From: Acidimicrobiales bacterium
GTDB taxonomy: Bacteria; Actinomycetota; Acidimicrobiia; Acidimicrobiales; JAUJNH01
DNA: 64,000 nt
NCBI GenBank assembly: GCA_030448245.1
Contig: JAUJNH010000008.1
Span: 62,001 to 126,000 of the forward strand
Direction: 5' to 3'
Shown: positions 45,376 to 55,665 of the stretch, one piece after another
Numbering within the stretch: position 1 is the stretch's first letter
Layout of the letters: every line of letters starts with the position of its first letter
Program-made: the position numbers and the translations under genes
Notes under the pieces: model-generated
What the model saw: only the letters and a program-made list of their open reading frames with translations
What the model was told of the DNA's origin: nothing
The model's database searches: none

Positions 45376-47183
45376 CGTCGGTCGCGGCCCTGCCTCCGGC
45401 CACGGACCGTCCGGACGTGGGGGTCGACGAGCTCGACGTGGCCGAGCCGTCGTTCTCCTTCTGGCGCTTCGTGCGCCGGTGGCGACGGCTGCTGGGCTTC
45501 GGCGTCGGCCTCGTCGTGGTCGACTCGGTCACCAACCTCCTCGGGCCGACCGTCGTCCGCTACGGCGTCGACAACGGGGTCGAGCCGGGGCGGACCGGCG
45601 TGCTGTGGGCGGCCACCGCGGTGGCCCTCCTGGTCGCCGTGATCTCGTGGGGCAACGCCATCGTCGAGCAGCTCGTGACGGGCGCGACCGCCGAGAAGGT
45701 CCTGTACGCGCTGCGGGTGCGGGTGTTCGCCCACCTGCAGCGCCTGTCGCTCGGCTACTACGACCGCGAGATGGGCGGCCGAATCATGACCCGCATGACG
45801 ACCGACGTCGACGCCATGCAGCAGCTGCTGGCGACCGGCCTGGTGCAAGCGGTCGTCAGCGGCGTCACCTGCAGCGGCGTGGCCGTGGCGCTCGTCCTGA
45901 TGAGCCCGCCGCTGGCCCTCGTCACGTCTGCCGTCGTCCCGCCGCTGGCCCTCGCCACCTGGCTGTACCGCCGGCGGGCCCACGCGGCCTACGACCGGGC
46001 CCGCGAGCGGGTGGCCGAGGTCAACGCCGACTTCCAGGAGAACCTCTCGGGGGTCCGGGTGGCGCAGGCCTACAGCCGGGAGGAGCGCAACGAGGCCCGC
46101 TTCGCCGGGCTGGCCGACCGCTACCGGCGGGCCCGGGTCGACGCCCAGCGCCTCGTCGCCCTGTACTTCCCGTTCGTCGAGATGCTCTCGGAGCTGGCCA
46201 ACGCCCTGGTGCTGGGAGCCGGAGCGGTGTTCGTGACCCGCGGCACCACCACGACGGGCGAGCTCATCGCCTTCCTCCTGTACCTCAACCTGTTCTTCGC
46301 GCCGATCCAGCAGCTGTCGTCGGTGTTCGACACGTGGCAGCAGGCCCGCATCTCGATCGGCCGGATCGAGGGGCTCCTGGCCCTGCCCTCGGGCACGCCG
46401 CCGGCCGATCACCCGGTCGACCCGGGGCGCCCGACCGGCCGGATCGACCTGGTCGGCGTCCGGTTCCGCTACGACGGCACGGCCGACGAGGCACTGCGGG
46501 GCGTCGATCTCACCATCGAGCCGGGCCAGACCGTCGCCTTTGTCGGTGAGACGGGCGCCGGCAAGTCGACGGTCCTGAAGCTGGTGGCCCGCTTCTACGA
46601 CGTCACCGGCGGCGCCGTGCTCGTCGACGGCGTCGACGTCCGCCAGCTCGACCTCACGGCCTTCCGCCAGCAGCTCGGCGTGGTGCCGCAGGAGCCGTTC
46701 CTGTTCGCCGGGACGATCCGCGACAACATCGCCTACGGCCGCCCGGACGCCACCGAGGCCGAGGTCGAGGCGGCGGCCCGGGCGGTCGGTGCCCACCCGG
46801 TGGTGGCCAGCCTGCCGGGCGGCTACACCCACGTCGTCGGTGAGCGCGGCCGCAGCCTGTCGGCCGGGCAGCGCCAGCTGATCGCCCTGGCCCGCGCCCT
46901 GCTTCCCGACCCGCCGATCCTCCTGCTCGACGAGGCCACGGCCAACCTCGACCTGGCCACCGAGGCCAGGGTGACCGAGGGGATGGGGGTCGCGGCCCGT
47001 GGCCGCACCACCCTCCTGATCGCCCATCGCCTGCCCACCGCGGCGGGAGCCGACCGCATCGTGGTCCTCGACGGCGGCCGGGTGGTCGAGTCGGGCACCC
47101 ACGCCGAGCTGCTGGCTCGCGGCGGCCGCTACACCCAGCTGTGGCAGGCGTTCGCCGGAGCCGACGCCGGCGCCGCCGCCTGA
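45351..47183 (+). CDS. ABC exporter subunit with canonical Walker B (heterodimer partner 2)
   Basis: ATG 45351 ([19 protein letters not shown]) overlaps the end of partner 1 by 25 bp. The 610-residue protein has the exporter fold ([60 protein letters not shown]) and an NBD with Walker [21 protein letters not shown], signature [18 protein letters not shown] and Walker [21 protein letters not shown] with the catalytic Glu. The signature is LSAGQ instead of LSGGQ. Together with partner 1 it gives one competent and one degenerate ATP site. The tail end of the protein is Ala-rich. Confidence 0.88.
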   Translation: MVATPELLTSVAALPPATDRPDVGVDELDVAEPSFSFWRFVRRWRRLLGFGVGLVVVDSVTNLLGPTVVRYGVDNGVEPGRTGVLWAATAVALLVAVISWGNAIVEQLVTGATAEKVLYALRVRVFAHLQRLSLGYYDREMGGRIMTRMTTDVDAMQQLLATGLVQAVVSGVTCSGVAVALVLMSPPLALVTSAVVPPLALATWLYRRRAHAAYDRARERVAEVNADFQENLSGVRVAQAYSREERNEARFAGLADRYRRARVDAQRLVALYFPFVEMLSELANALVLGAGAVFVTRGTTTTGELIAFLLYLNLFFAPIQQLSSVFDTWQQARISIGRIEGLLALPSGTPPADHPVDPGRPTGRIDLVGVRFRYDGTADEALRGVDLTIEPGQTVAFVGETGAGKSTVLKLVARFYDVTGGAVLVDGVDVRQLDLTAFRQQLGVVPQEPFLFAGTIRDNIAYGRPDATEAEVEAAARAVGAHPVVASLPGGYTHVVGERGRSLSAGQRQLIALARALLPDPPILLLDEATANLDLATEARVTEGMGVAARGRTTLLIAHRLPTAAGADRIVVLDGGRVVESGTHAELLARGGRYTQLWQAFAGADAGAAA

Positions 47184-47238
47184 CCGACACACACCAAGAA
47201 AAAGAGCAGCGGACAGCCCGATCGGCCGGGTCGCTGAG

Positions 47239-47244
47239 TAGGTT
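47239..47244 (+). promoter_or_regulatory. -10 hexamer TAGGTT of the S8 protease gene
   Basis: TAGGTT six bases before GTG 47251; transcription should begin at the start codon. Identical hexamer and spacing to 258-263 and 21525-21520. Confidence 0.55.
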
Positions 47245-47250
47245 GGGCCG

Positions 47251-49050
47251 GTGGCCCCACTGAGACGACTTCGCCGCGGACGAGCCTGGCTGGCTGGCCT
47301 GGTCGTGGCCGTCGGCCTCGTCCCGGTCACCGTCGGTCTCGACGTCCCCGGCCGTCACGCCGGCCCGGCCATCGATCCCTCCCTGACCGCCACGAGCCGT
47401 GAGGTTCCGGTCGTGGTGCAGGCGCGGCCTGGCCGTGTCGACCACGCGGCGCGCCGGGCGGCCGCGGCCGGTGGCCAGGTCGGAGCGCCCCTCCCCATCG
47501 TCGACGGCTTCGCGGCCCGGCTCTCCGGCCGGTCCCTCGCCGCGCTCGCTGGTTCGCCGGACATCGTGGCCATCACCCTCGACAGGCAGGGGGCGTTCAC
47601 GTCGAGCGGGAGCCAGCTGAAGCCTCCCGTCGAATCGCCCTTCGTTCAGGTGACGGGCGTCGGCGATGCGCGGGCGAGCGGGTTGCGAGGAGGCGGCGTC
47701 ACGGTGGCGGTGCTCGACACCGGCATCTCGCCGATGCCCGATGTGGCCAGCCGCACCGTCCACGGCCCCGACCTTTCCGGGGAGGGGACGCTGATCGACT
47801 CCTATGGCCACGGCACGGTCATGGCCGGCATCATCGGCGGGGACGGAGGCGACTCGGCCGGCCGGCGGGCCGGCGTGGCTCCCGACGCCCGGCTGGTGGC
47901 GGTCAAGGTGGCCGGGCGGAACGGCGCCGTCGACGTCTCGACCGTGCTCGAGGGCATGGCCTGGGTGGCCACCTACCGGCAGGCGCTCGGCATCCGGGTG
48001 CTGAACCTGTCCTACGGCACCCGCTCCACCCAGGACCCTCGCCTCGACCCGCTCAACTTCGCGGTGCAGCGCCTCTGGGCGCAGGGTGTGGTCGTGGTGG
48101 CCGCCGCCGGCAACGGCGGGCCGGGGCCAGGCACGATCACCAAGCCAGGCGACGACCCCGTGGTGCTGACCGTCGGCGCCTACGACGACCGGGGCGACAC
48201 CTCCCCCCGCAACGACCTGGTTCCGGCCTGGTCGTCGCGGGGCCCGACGGCCCAGGGCGTCGCCAAGCCCGACCTGGTCGCTCCCGGGCGCACCGTGGTC
48301 GCCACCCGCTCCTACGGGTCGGCGGTGGAGCAGGAGAACCCCGAGTCGCTGGTATCGCCCAGCTACATCAAGGGCAGCGGCACCTCGGAGGCCGCGGCGG
48401 TCACCTCGGGCCTGGTGGCGCTGCTTCTCCAAGCCCATCCGACCTGGACGCCCGACCAGGTCAAGCAGGCGCTCACCTCGACCGCGGTCCCACTGGCCAC
48501 CGCCGCGCCGGCCGCCTCCGGCCATGGGCGGGCCCGGGTGGACCGGGCGCTCCAAGCCGATCCTGGGCCTGCGGTGCGCCAGCGCCTGACGGCCACCGGC
48601 CTCGGCTCGCTGGAGGCCAGCCGGGGCGGAGCCCACCTGGTGGCCGCCTGCGGCCTCATCGTGGGCGAGAAAGACGTGCTCTGCCAGCCCTGGAACCCGT
48701 CGGCCTTTGCCGGCGGCACCTGGACCGGCGGCACCTGGACCGGCGGCACCTGGACCGGCGGCACCTGGACCGGCGGCACGTGGACCGGCGGCACCTGGAC
48801 CGGCGGCACCTGGACCGGCGGCACCTGGACCGGCGGCACCTGGACCGGCGGCACCTGGACCGGCGGCACCTGGACCGGCGGCACCTGGACCGGCGGCACC
48901 TGGACCGGCGGCACCTGGACCGGCGGCACCTGGACCGGCGGCACCTGGACCGGCGGCGCCTGGACCGGCGGACCGACCGCCGGCTGGACCGGAGACAGGT
49001 CGTCCCGGCGGGCCGACGGTCGGCCCGGCACGCTCACCGTTCTGGGGTGA
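47251..49050 (+). CDS. Secreted S8 (subtilisin-family) serine peptidase with C-terminal WTGGT repeats
   Basis: A 599-residue secreted protease. A signal-like segment ([19 protein letters not shown]) and an inhibitor-like prodomain ([40 protein letters not shown]) are followed by the catalytic domain: [16 protein letters not shown] with Asp156, [15 protein letters not shown] with His187, and [20 protein letters not shown] with Ser near 380, plus the oxyanion Asn region [14 protein letters not shown]. After residue about 485 come 16 copies of WTGGT encoded by a 15-bp repeat. Actinobacterial S8 proteins with Trp-Ser/Gly repeats are known; this pentapeptide version may bind the cell wall. Confidence 0.9.
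   Translation: MAPLRRLRRGRAWLAGLVVAVGLVPVTVGLDVPGRHAGPAIDPSLTATSREVPVVVQARPGRVDHAARRAAAAGGQVGAPLPIVDGFAARLSGRSLAALAGSPDIVAITLDRQGAFTSSGSQLKPPVESPFVQVTGVGDARASGLRGGGVTVAVLDTGISPMPDVASRTVHGPDLSGEGTLIDSYGHGTVMAGIIGGDGGDSAGRRAGVAPDARLVAVKVAGRNGAVDVSTVLEGMAWVATYRQALGIRVLNLSYGTRSTQDPRLDPLNFAVQRLWAQGVVVVAAAGNGGPGPGTITKPGDDPVVLTVGAYDDRGDTSPRNDLVPAWSSRGPTAQGVAKPDLVAPGRTVVATRSYGSAVEQENPESLVSPSYIKGSGTSEAAAVTSGLVALLLQAHPTWTPDQVKQALTSTAVPLATAAPAASGHGRARVDRALQADPGPAVRQRLTATGLGSLEASRGGAHLVAACGLIVGEKDVLCQPWNPSAFAGGTWTGGTWTGGTWTGGTWTGGTWTGGTWTGGTWTGGTWTGGTWTGGTWTGGTWTGGTWTGGTWTGGTWTGGTWTGGTWTGGAWTGGPTAGWTGDRSSRRADGRPGTLTVLG
48712..48971 (+). repeat. 15-bp tandem repeat, 16 full copies, in frame
   Basis: The unit TGGACCGGCGGCACC runs from 48721 to 48960 as 16 units, with partial units at both ends. 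Only two bases differ: G at 48780 and G at 48958. The near-identity of codon choice points to recent expansion by slippage. It encodes WTGGT in the S8 peptidase. Confidence 0.97.
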
Positions 49051-49099
49051 CCGCCCCAAGCGGGGCCAGGCCGTCGCCGGCGAGCGCTCGGCCGACTAG

Positions 49100-51627
49100 G
49101 TGGCTGCGACCCACGCAGAAGACCGGGCCACGCTGCACCGGTTCGTGGGGTTCACCACGGTGCTGGGGGTGGCCTGCATGGCGATGGCGGCCGCAACCCT
49201 GGGCGGGTCGGCACCGCCACTCCCGTGGCGCCTGGCAGCCGTCGCCGCAGGCTTCGCGACCGCCGACGCCGCCCTGGTGCACCTCCGCTTCGGTCACGAC
49301 CGCTGGTCCTTCAACTGGTCCGAGGTCGTGGTGGTCGTCGGGCTGACGGTGCTGCCACCGGCGTGGATCGTCCTCGCAGCCCCCGCCGGGGTGGCGGCTG
49401 CCAACCTTTGCCTTCGTCGGCCCCCGGTGAAGGTCCTCTTCAACGTCGCCGTCGCCGCCGTCGGCACCGCTGCTGCCTGGCTGACGTACTCGGCCGTCGA
49501 GGGGATGGCCGACGGCGCCGGGATCGGCCCGACGACGCTCCGGCTCGTGGCCGCCTCCCTCGCCTCATGGGCCGTCACGACCGCCGCCGTCTCGTTCGCC
49601 GTGGCCACCTCGCAGAACGTGTCCGTCGGCTGGGTGCACGCCAAGGCCTTCCGCATGAACCTCGTGGTCTGGGTCGGCAACACCGCGATGGGCTGCCTCG
49701 TCGTCGGCATCGGCGCCACGGAACCCACGGCCCTGTACGCCATCCCGGGCCTCGCGGCCATGCTCGCCGTGATCTACCGGGGCTACCTGGTGGCGCTCGA
49801 GGAGCGCGACACCTGGGAGCGGCTCCAGGCGGTGTCACGCCAGCTCCTGGGTGCGGACGCCGAGAGCATGGCGGAGGTGGCGATCGATGGCGCGCTCGCG
49901 CTGCTCCAGGCCGAGTTCGCCGACTTGATGCTGGTCGAGAACGAGCGCGACCGCGCCGCCATCGGTTGGCGCCGAACCGCCGGCGGCCAACTCGATCGCC
50001 TCATGGGGGACCCGTTCGACCTGACCCCCGGCAGCTGGGGCCGGGTGCTCTCCGACCGGGCTGCGTTCACCATCGACCTCTCGTCGTCGACCGGGCCCCA
50101 GCACGACGAGCTGCGTGCCATGGGGCTGACGTCGCTCAGCGCCGCCCCCTGCTCGTGCACGGCCGCTGCCTGGGCACCTTGCGGATCGGCTTCCGAGGCC
50201 CCGTGCGGCTGCGGGCTCGGGAGCGGCAGGTGCTGGAGACGTTCGCCAACCACATCAGCGCCGCCGCCAACGCCGTCCAGCTGTTCGAGCGGCTCCGTTC
50301 GCTGGCCCTGTTCGACGCGCTGACCGGCCTGCCCAACCGGGCCGAGCTGACGGGGCGCCTGCGCGACGCCGTGGCCGGCGACGGGGTCGTGAGCGTGCTG
50401 TTCCTCGACCTGGACCGGTTCAAGGTGGTCAACGACTCGTTGGGCCACCAGGCCGGAGACCGGGTGCTGCAGGAGGCGGCCTCCCGCCTGCGTGCCGCCC
50501 TGCCCGAGGGAGCCGTCGCCGGGCGCTTCGGCGGTGACGAGTTCGTGGTGGTCTGGCCAGGCATGGCGGACGAGGCCGTGGCCGCCGACGTGGCCGCCCG
50601 GCTGGCCGCCGCGGTGGCGCAGCCGATCGAGGTGGACGGCAGCCAGCTGCTGCTGACGGCCAGCGTCGGGGTCGTCGTCGCCCCCGGGGGCAGCGCCACC
50701 CCGGCCGGCCTCCTGCGCGACGCCGACGCCGCGATGTACCTGGCGAAGGAGCGGGGGCGTGACCGCGTCGAGCTGTTCACGGCCGCGGTGCGCACCACCG
50801 CGGTCCGCCGCCTCGAGCTGGAGAACGAGCTGCGTGCAGCCCTGGAGAGGTCAGAGCTGGTCGTGCACTACCAGCCGATCGTCCGCCTGCGGGACCGCCG
50901 GGTGATCGGGGCCGAGGCGCTGCTGCGCTGGCACCACCCGCAGCGGGGAGTGGTACCCACGAACGAGTTCGTCGCGGTGGCCGAGGAGACGAAGCTGATC
51001 CTGTCGCTCGGCGCCTGGGTGCTGGACGAGGCCGTGGGCAGCCTCCGGCGGTGGGACGAGGCGACGGCCGAACCGCTCGGGGTCTCGGTGAACCTGTCGG
51101 CCCGCCAGCTCAGCTCGTCCCGCCTGGTCGACGAGGTGGTCTGCACGCTCTCCCGGGCCGGGGCCGATCCGGCCCGTGTCACGTTCGAGGTGACCGAGTC
51201 CTCGCTGGTCGACCTGGCCGGCGAGGCGGTGGGGAACCTCGGCCGGTTGCGAGCCCTCGGCTGCACCATCGCCCTCGACGACTTCGGGACGGGCTGGTCC
51301 TCGCTGTCCTACCTCCAGCGCCTGCCGGTCGACTGCCTGAAGCTGGACCGCTCCTTCGTGGCCCGCCTCGACGAGGACGGCCGGGACCGCGCCGTCGTCG
51401 GCAGCCTGGTGAACCTGGCCCACGCCCTCGGCCTGGTCGTCGTGGCCGAGGGGGTCGAACGGGAGGCCCAGCTCGACGTGCTCCTCGACTTCGGCTGCGA
51501 CGCCGCCCAGGGCTTCCTCCTGCAGCCGCCGTGCACCGCCGCCGACCTGCTGCAGGCCGTCGGCCAGCCCGGTGGCTGCTGGCCGGCCGCATCGGCCACG
51601 CCGGTCCCCCTCTTCCGCAGCGCCTGA
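49100..51627 (+). CDS. Membrane GGDEF-EAL cyclic-di-GMP protein, one homopolymer frameshift
   Basis: About 842 residues once a C is added to the C5 run at 50145-50149. The N-terminal 235 residues are a membrane sensor with about six hydrophobic segments (AAGFATADAALVHLRFGHDR, EVVVVVGLTVLPPAWIVLAA). A GAF-like domain follows (ERLQAVSRQLLGADAESMAE, then LGTLRIGFRGPVRLRARERQ). The diguanylate cyclase has FDALTGLPNRAELTGRLRDA and GRFGGDEFVVVWPGM, so it can be active. The EAL domain shows VVHYQPIVRLRDRRVIGAEA, LLRWHHPQRGVVP and DDFGTGWSSLSYLQRLPVDC. Both catalytic signatures are intact, so the protein may make and degrade c-di-GMP. Confidence 0.88.
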
Positions 51628-51647
51628 ACGACCGGGGCCGTCCCGCC

Positions 51648-52304
51648 TCACAGGCGCCAGTCCACCGGCTCCCGACCCGCCTCGACCAGGGCGGCGTTGG
51701 CCCGGCTGAAGGGCCGGCTGCCGAAGAACCCGTTGCTGGCCGACAGGGGTGACGGGTGGGCCGACTCGAGGACGACGTGGCGGCCCTGGTCGACCAGTGC
51801 CCGCTTGCGCCGCGCCGAGGCCCCCCACAGCACGAACACGACCCGTTCGGCCTTGGCGTCGACCGCCTTGATGACCTCGTCGGTGAAGGTCTCCCACCCC
51901 CGGCCCTGGTGGCTGGCCGCGGCGCCGCCCCGCACGGTGAGCGTGGTGTTGAGCAGGAGCACGCCCTGGCGGGCCCAGGGCTCGAGGCTGCCGCTGCGGG
52001 GCGGCGGGATGCCGAGGTCATCCTGCAGCTCCCGGAAGATGTTGCGGAGCGACGGCGGGAGCGCCACGCCGGGGCGGACGCTGAAGGCCAGGCCGTGGGC
52101 CTGCTCGGCACCGTGGTACGGGTCCTGGCCGAGGATCACGACCTTGGTCGCCGCCCGCGGCGTCAGGTGCAGGGCGGCGAAGACCTCGGCCGCCGGAGGG
52201 TGCACGGGGTGCTGGTCCCGCTCGGCGGCCACGAAGGTCTGCAGCTCGGCCCAGTACGGCTTGGCCAGCTCGGCCCCGAGCACCGGGTGCCAGTCGGTCT
52301 TCAC
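51648..52304 (-). CDS. ung: Uracil-DNA glycosylase (family 1)
   Basis: Ung removes uracil from DNA. The 218-residue protein has the water-activating loop VVILGQDPYHGAEQAHGLAF (Asp61, His64), the uracil-binding LPPSLRNIFRELQDDLGIPP, GVLLLNTTLTVRGGAAASHQ, and the minor-groove loop VLESAHPSPLSASNGFFGS with the catalytic His. All family-1 motifs are present. Start is GTG 52304. It is convergent with the GGDEF-EAL gene, 20 bp apart. Confidence 0.96.
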   Translation of the reverse strand: MKTDWHPVLGAELAKPYWAELQTFVAAERDQHPVHPPAAEVFAALHLTPRAATKVVILGQDPYHGAEQAHGLAFSVRPGVALPPSLRNIFRELQDDLGIPPPRSGSLEPWARQGVLLLNTTLTVRGGAAASHQGRGWETFTDEVIKAVDAKAERVVFVLWGASARRKRALVDQGRHVVLESAHPSPLSASNGFFGSRPFSRANAALVEAGREPVDWRL

Positions 52305-52329
52305 CGCACCAGCTCGCGCCGCACTGTGG

Positions 52330-52827
52330 TCAGGCGGCTTGGGTCAGGTACGGCTCCCACGCCGGGTCGATCCGCCCGACGCCGACCACAAGCCACCGGG
52401 TGCCGCGAGGGACCGTGGGCGTGGTGCGCAGGGTCCACCCGAGCTCGGCCAGGAGGCGGTCGCCCTTGCGGCCGTTGCACAACCGGCAGGCGGCCACCAC
52501 GTTCTCCCACTCGTGGTGGCCGCCTCGCGAGCGGGGCACGACGTGGTCGACGGTGTCCGCGCTCCTGCTGCAGTAGGCGCACCGGTGGGCGTCACGGGCG
52601 AGGAGGGCCCGGCGGGTGAGGGGCAGGCGGGCCCGGTAGGGGACCCGCACGTAGGTGGTGAGCCGGATGACCGAGGGGATGGGCAGGGCGGTCGACGCCG
52701 AGCGCACCACGCCGCCGCCGGCCTCGATGATCTCGGCCTTCTCGGCGAGCACCAGCACGATCGCCCGCTTCAGCGGGACGACGCACAGCGGCTCGTAGCT
52801 GGCGTTGAGGAGCAGGGTGCCCTTCAT
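52330..52827 (-). CDS. HNH endonuclease (McrA-like)
   Basis: A 165-residue protein. The first 75 residues (MKGTLLLNASYEPLCVVPLK, VIRLTTYVRVPYRARLPLTR) form a conserved N-terminal domain of an actinobacterial HNH family. The nuclease part has Cys83 and Cys86 (RCAYC), the catalytic DHV at 94-96 (TVDHVVPRSRGGHHEWEN), and the second pair C114/C117 in ACRLCNGRKGDR. This is the Zn-bound HNH layout. It belongs to the group often annotated simply as HNH endonuclease, with unknown biological target. It is upstream of ung by 25 bp on the same strand and may be co-transcribed. Confidence 0.85.
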   Translation of the reverse strand: MKGTLLLNASYEPLCVVPLKRAIVLVLAEKAEIIEAGGGVVRSASTALPIPSVIRLTTYVRVPYRARLPLTRRALLARDAHRCAYCSRSADTVDHVVPRSRGGHHEWENVVAACRLCNGRKGDRLLAELGWTLRTTPTVPRGTRWLVVGVGRIDPAWEPYLTQAA

Positions 52828-53096
52828 GCCCGGCCGGCCCAGAACGACAAAGGCCGCCCACATGGGCGGCCGGCGGTACTTGGGAGGCGGAGCGGGGCTG
52901 CGTGCGCCCTCCGCCGCCGCCGTGGCGCGCCGTGCTGCTCGCTCCGATCCCCCGTCGGCCAGCGGGCTGCCACGGCCCGAACGATACCGGCGCCGGCGGG
53001 GCGCCGCCGACCATATGCCGCTGCACGGGAAGCCACTGGCCCTGAACACCTAGCATTCGCCCTTCGGGTGGCTCATCCCGAGGACTAGAGGAGCGC

Positions 53097-54422
53097 GTGG
53101 TGGGTGAGGTGGAGAGAGATGGAGGGCCGGCATCCGGCCGCCGGACCATCCCGGCGCCGGGTCGCGGTGGCTCCGTCGCGCTGGTCACGCTTCTCGTCGT
53201 CCACCTCGTGCTCGCCGGCCCGGCCGGCGCCCAGAACCCCCCGGCCCCGCCGCCCGTCCCGGTCACGGCGCCGCCGCTGACCACCCCCCTGGGCGCCGAC
53301 GAGAACCTCCGGGCCCGGACCCTGGCCGAGGTGGCCGCAGCCAAGAAGGCCCTGAGCGCCGCCCAGCGGGCCGAGAACCAGACCCGCCAGAAGGCCGCCG
53401 ACCTCGACAAGGCCCTGGCCGGGTTCGAGGGCCAACGGGCAGCCCTGGCCGGCGAGGAGCGGGTGGCCGCCGACCGGCTCGAGGGCACCCGCAGCCGGCT
53501 GCGGACCGCGGCCGTCAGCGAGTACATCAGCGGCGGCAAGACGACCATCGCCAACCAGCTGCTGCGCTCGGTCAGCCTCGAGGAGTTCACCCGCAACCGC
53601 GTCTACGGCGCCGCCGTGCTCCAGAGCCAGCAGCGCACGCTCGCCACCTACCGCGACCAGCTGTCCAAGGTGACGGCGGTCACCTCGACCCTCGGCCGCC
53701 AGGTCGACCGGGCCAAGGCCGACCGCGGCCTGATCCTGCAGGAGCTCGAGGCGCTGGTGGCACAGCGGGCCCTGCGTGAGCAGGAGCTGGCGCAAAAGCA
53801 GATCCTCAACCAGCTGGCCACCGCGGGCGCTCCCGTCCTCCCGAGCGACATCCCGGCCCTCGTCCTCGACGCCTACGTCCGCGGTGCCGCCGCAGCCAAC
53901 CGTCGCACGCCCGGGTGCCGCATCCACTGGTCTGCCCTCGCGGCGATCGGGCGCACCGAGTCGGGCCACGCCCGTTCCGGCGGCGCCTCGCTCACGCTGA
54001 CCGGCGACGTGACGCCCCGCATCCTCGGCCCCCGGCTCGACGGGAACGGCTTCGCCTACGTCGGCGACACCGACGGGGGGGCCCTCGACGGCGACCTCGA
54101 GCTGGACCGGGCGGTGGGGCCGATGCAGTTCATCCCGTCCACCTGGAAGGGGCTCGGCGAGGACGGCAACGGCGACGGGAACCGGGACCCGAACAACATC
54201 TACGACTCGGCCACGGCCGCCGGCATGTACCTGTGCCGCTCCCGCCAGGCACTCGACCTCGACGAGAACCTCTACAACGCCGCACTCAGCTACAACCGCA
54301 GCACCACGTACGCGGCGCTCATCGTCAGCACGGCGCGCGAGTACATCAACCTGAACCTCGCGGGGTTCCCGCCTGGGCCGCCGCCATCGCCGTCTCCCGC
54401 CGTCCCGGCGGCCGCTCCATGA
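53097..54422 (+). CDS. Secreted lytic transglycosylase with coiled-coil N-domain
   Basis: GTG 53097, behind AGAGGAG. 441 residues. A signal-like helix (VALVTLLVVHLVLAGPAGA) leads to a coiled coil of about 190 residues (LAEVAAAKKALSAAQRAENQ, TYRDQLSKVTAVTSTLGRQV). The C-terminal SLT_2/MltB-like domain has WSALAAIGRTESGHARSGG with the catalytic Glu, AVGPMQFIPSTWKGLGEDGN and NNIYDSATAAGMYLCRSRQA. It cleaves peptidoglycan glycan strands outside the cell. The stop overlaps the start of the M23 remnant (ATGA), so they formed one operon, as transglycosylase plus endopeptidase. Confidence 0.85.
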   Translation: MVGEVERDGGPASGRRTIPAPGRGGSVALVTLLVVHLVLAGPAGAQNPPAPPPVPVTAPPLTTPLGADENLRARTLAEVAAAKKALSAAQRAENQTRQKAADLDKALAGFEGQRAALAGEERVAADRLEGTRSRLRTAAVSEYISGGKTTIANQLLRSVSLEEFTRNRVYGAAVLQSQQRTLATYRDQLSKVTAVTSTLGRQVDRAKADRGLILQELEALVAQRALREQELAQKQILNQLATAGAPVLPSDIPALVLDAYVRGAAAANRRTPGCRIHWSALAAIGRTESGHARSGGASLTLTGDVTPRILGPRLDGNGFAYVGDTDGGALDGDLELDRAVGPMQFIPSTWKGLGEDGNGDGNRDPNNIYDSATAAGMYLCRSRQALDLDENLYNAALSYNRSTTYAALIVSTAREYINLNLAGFPPGPPPSPSPAVPAAAP

Positions 54423-55647
54423 ACAGCCGGCGGCGGGCTCGCTCCCGCGGGGCCTCGTCGTCGGCCTTCTGGCGCTCCTCGTCTGCGCCACCACGGGGCC
54501 GGCGATGGCCCAGACCACCGACCGAACCCGGTCCGACCACGACCACGGCGGCCCCCGTCACCACGGCGGCGCCTCCCACCACCCAGCCGCCGGCCACGAG
54601 CCCGCCGACCACCCAGCCCCCGGCGACCTCCCCGCCCGCGACGTCCCCGCCCGCCACCGTGCCGCCGACCACGGCGCCGCCACCGACGCCGGCTGGCGGG
54701 CCGGCTCCCGCGCCCCTCCCCCGCCCCCACCTTCCGGCGGCCCGGCGCCGGCCGCTCCCGCCGCGCCGCGACCCGTCGACACCAGGGCCGAGGACAGCAG
54801 CGAGGAGCCGCCGCCGCGGATGCCGCCCAGGCCGCCGAGCGCCGGTTGGCCGTCCTGGAGGCCTAGCAGGCCGCGCTCAAGCGGACGTTCGCGGCTCTGC
54901 ACGCCGACGAGGCCGCCGCCGCCCAGAAGCTGGTCGAGCAGCGCCAGAACATGCGGACCCGCGCCGTCGCCATCTACGTGTCCGGGCCCGTGAGCCGGTC
55001 ATCCCGGCCGGCGACGACATCCACGAGTTCGGCCGCCGGCCCGGGTGCTGGTCCAGGCCCTGCACGCAGCCGACCGGCGCACCCTCGACCGCTACCTCGA
55101 CGCCAAGAAGGCCGCCGGGTCGACGTGGACGCCATCGTCGACCGCCTCGAGGACCTGAACGGCAAGGTGCTGGCCGCCCGGGCCCAGACCGAGAACAAGG
55201 CGGCGCAGACCCAGAGCGGCTACCGGAGCGTCAGCACCGCAAAGGCGGGCGGCCGGATGGCGGCTTCGCCTTCCCGGTGGCCGAGCCCCACAACTTCGGC
55301 ACCTTCGCCCCCGCAGCGGCGGGCGGCTGCACGGGCGAGAGCGGTACCAGCTACTACTACGCCCACCTCTCGGCGTTCGCCATGAACGTGTTCGCGCTGG
55401 TCGAGGCGGGCGACGTGGTCGGCCTCGTCGGGAACACCGGGAACGCCATCACCACCCCACCGCACCTCCACTTCGAGATCCATCCCGGGGGCGGACCGGC
55501 GATCGACCCCACCCCATCCTCAAGGCCGCCGACGACGCCACCCGGCAGGCGGCGCCAAGCAGCCAGGGGCGGCCACCACCACACCGACGTTCACGCCCAT
55601 CGGCCGTGGCGAGCACCTCGACCATCCCGGCGGCGGCCATCCCCTGA
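54419..55647 (+). pseudogene. M23-type peptidase gene, decayed: frameshifts, nonsense codon, internal deletion
   Basis: Remains of a secreted coiled-coil M23 peptidase, coupled by ATGA to the transglycosylase gene. Visible pieces in changing frames: a Thr/Pro-rich linker, LEA followed by TAG at 54865 where Gln is expected, LNGKVLAARAQTENKAAQTQ, and GGFAFPVAEPHNFG. After that the normal first catalytic block of LytM peptidases (His-x-x-x-Asp) and about 50 residues are missing; the reading resumes at GTSYYYAHLSAFA and VVGLVGNTGNAITTPPHLHF with the second HxH motif. At least five frame changes are needed. The missing block shows true loss of function. Confidence 0.75.
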
Positions 55648-55665
55648 GCCCCGGGGGTCGGTGGC

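Noticed and set aside
48721..48960. Tandem array as a possible CRISPR
   Set aside because: The 15-bp units are adjacent, with no spacers, and code for protein in frame.
46654..49059. 801-codon minus-strand frame with an Ala/Gly/Pro repeat
   Set aside because: The repeat is the reverse complement of the WTGGT coding repeat in the S8 protease; nothing else supports it.
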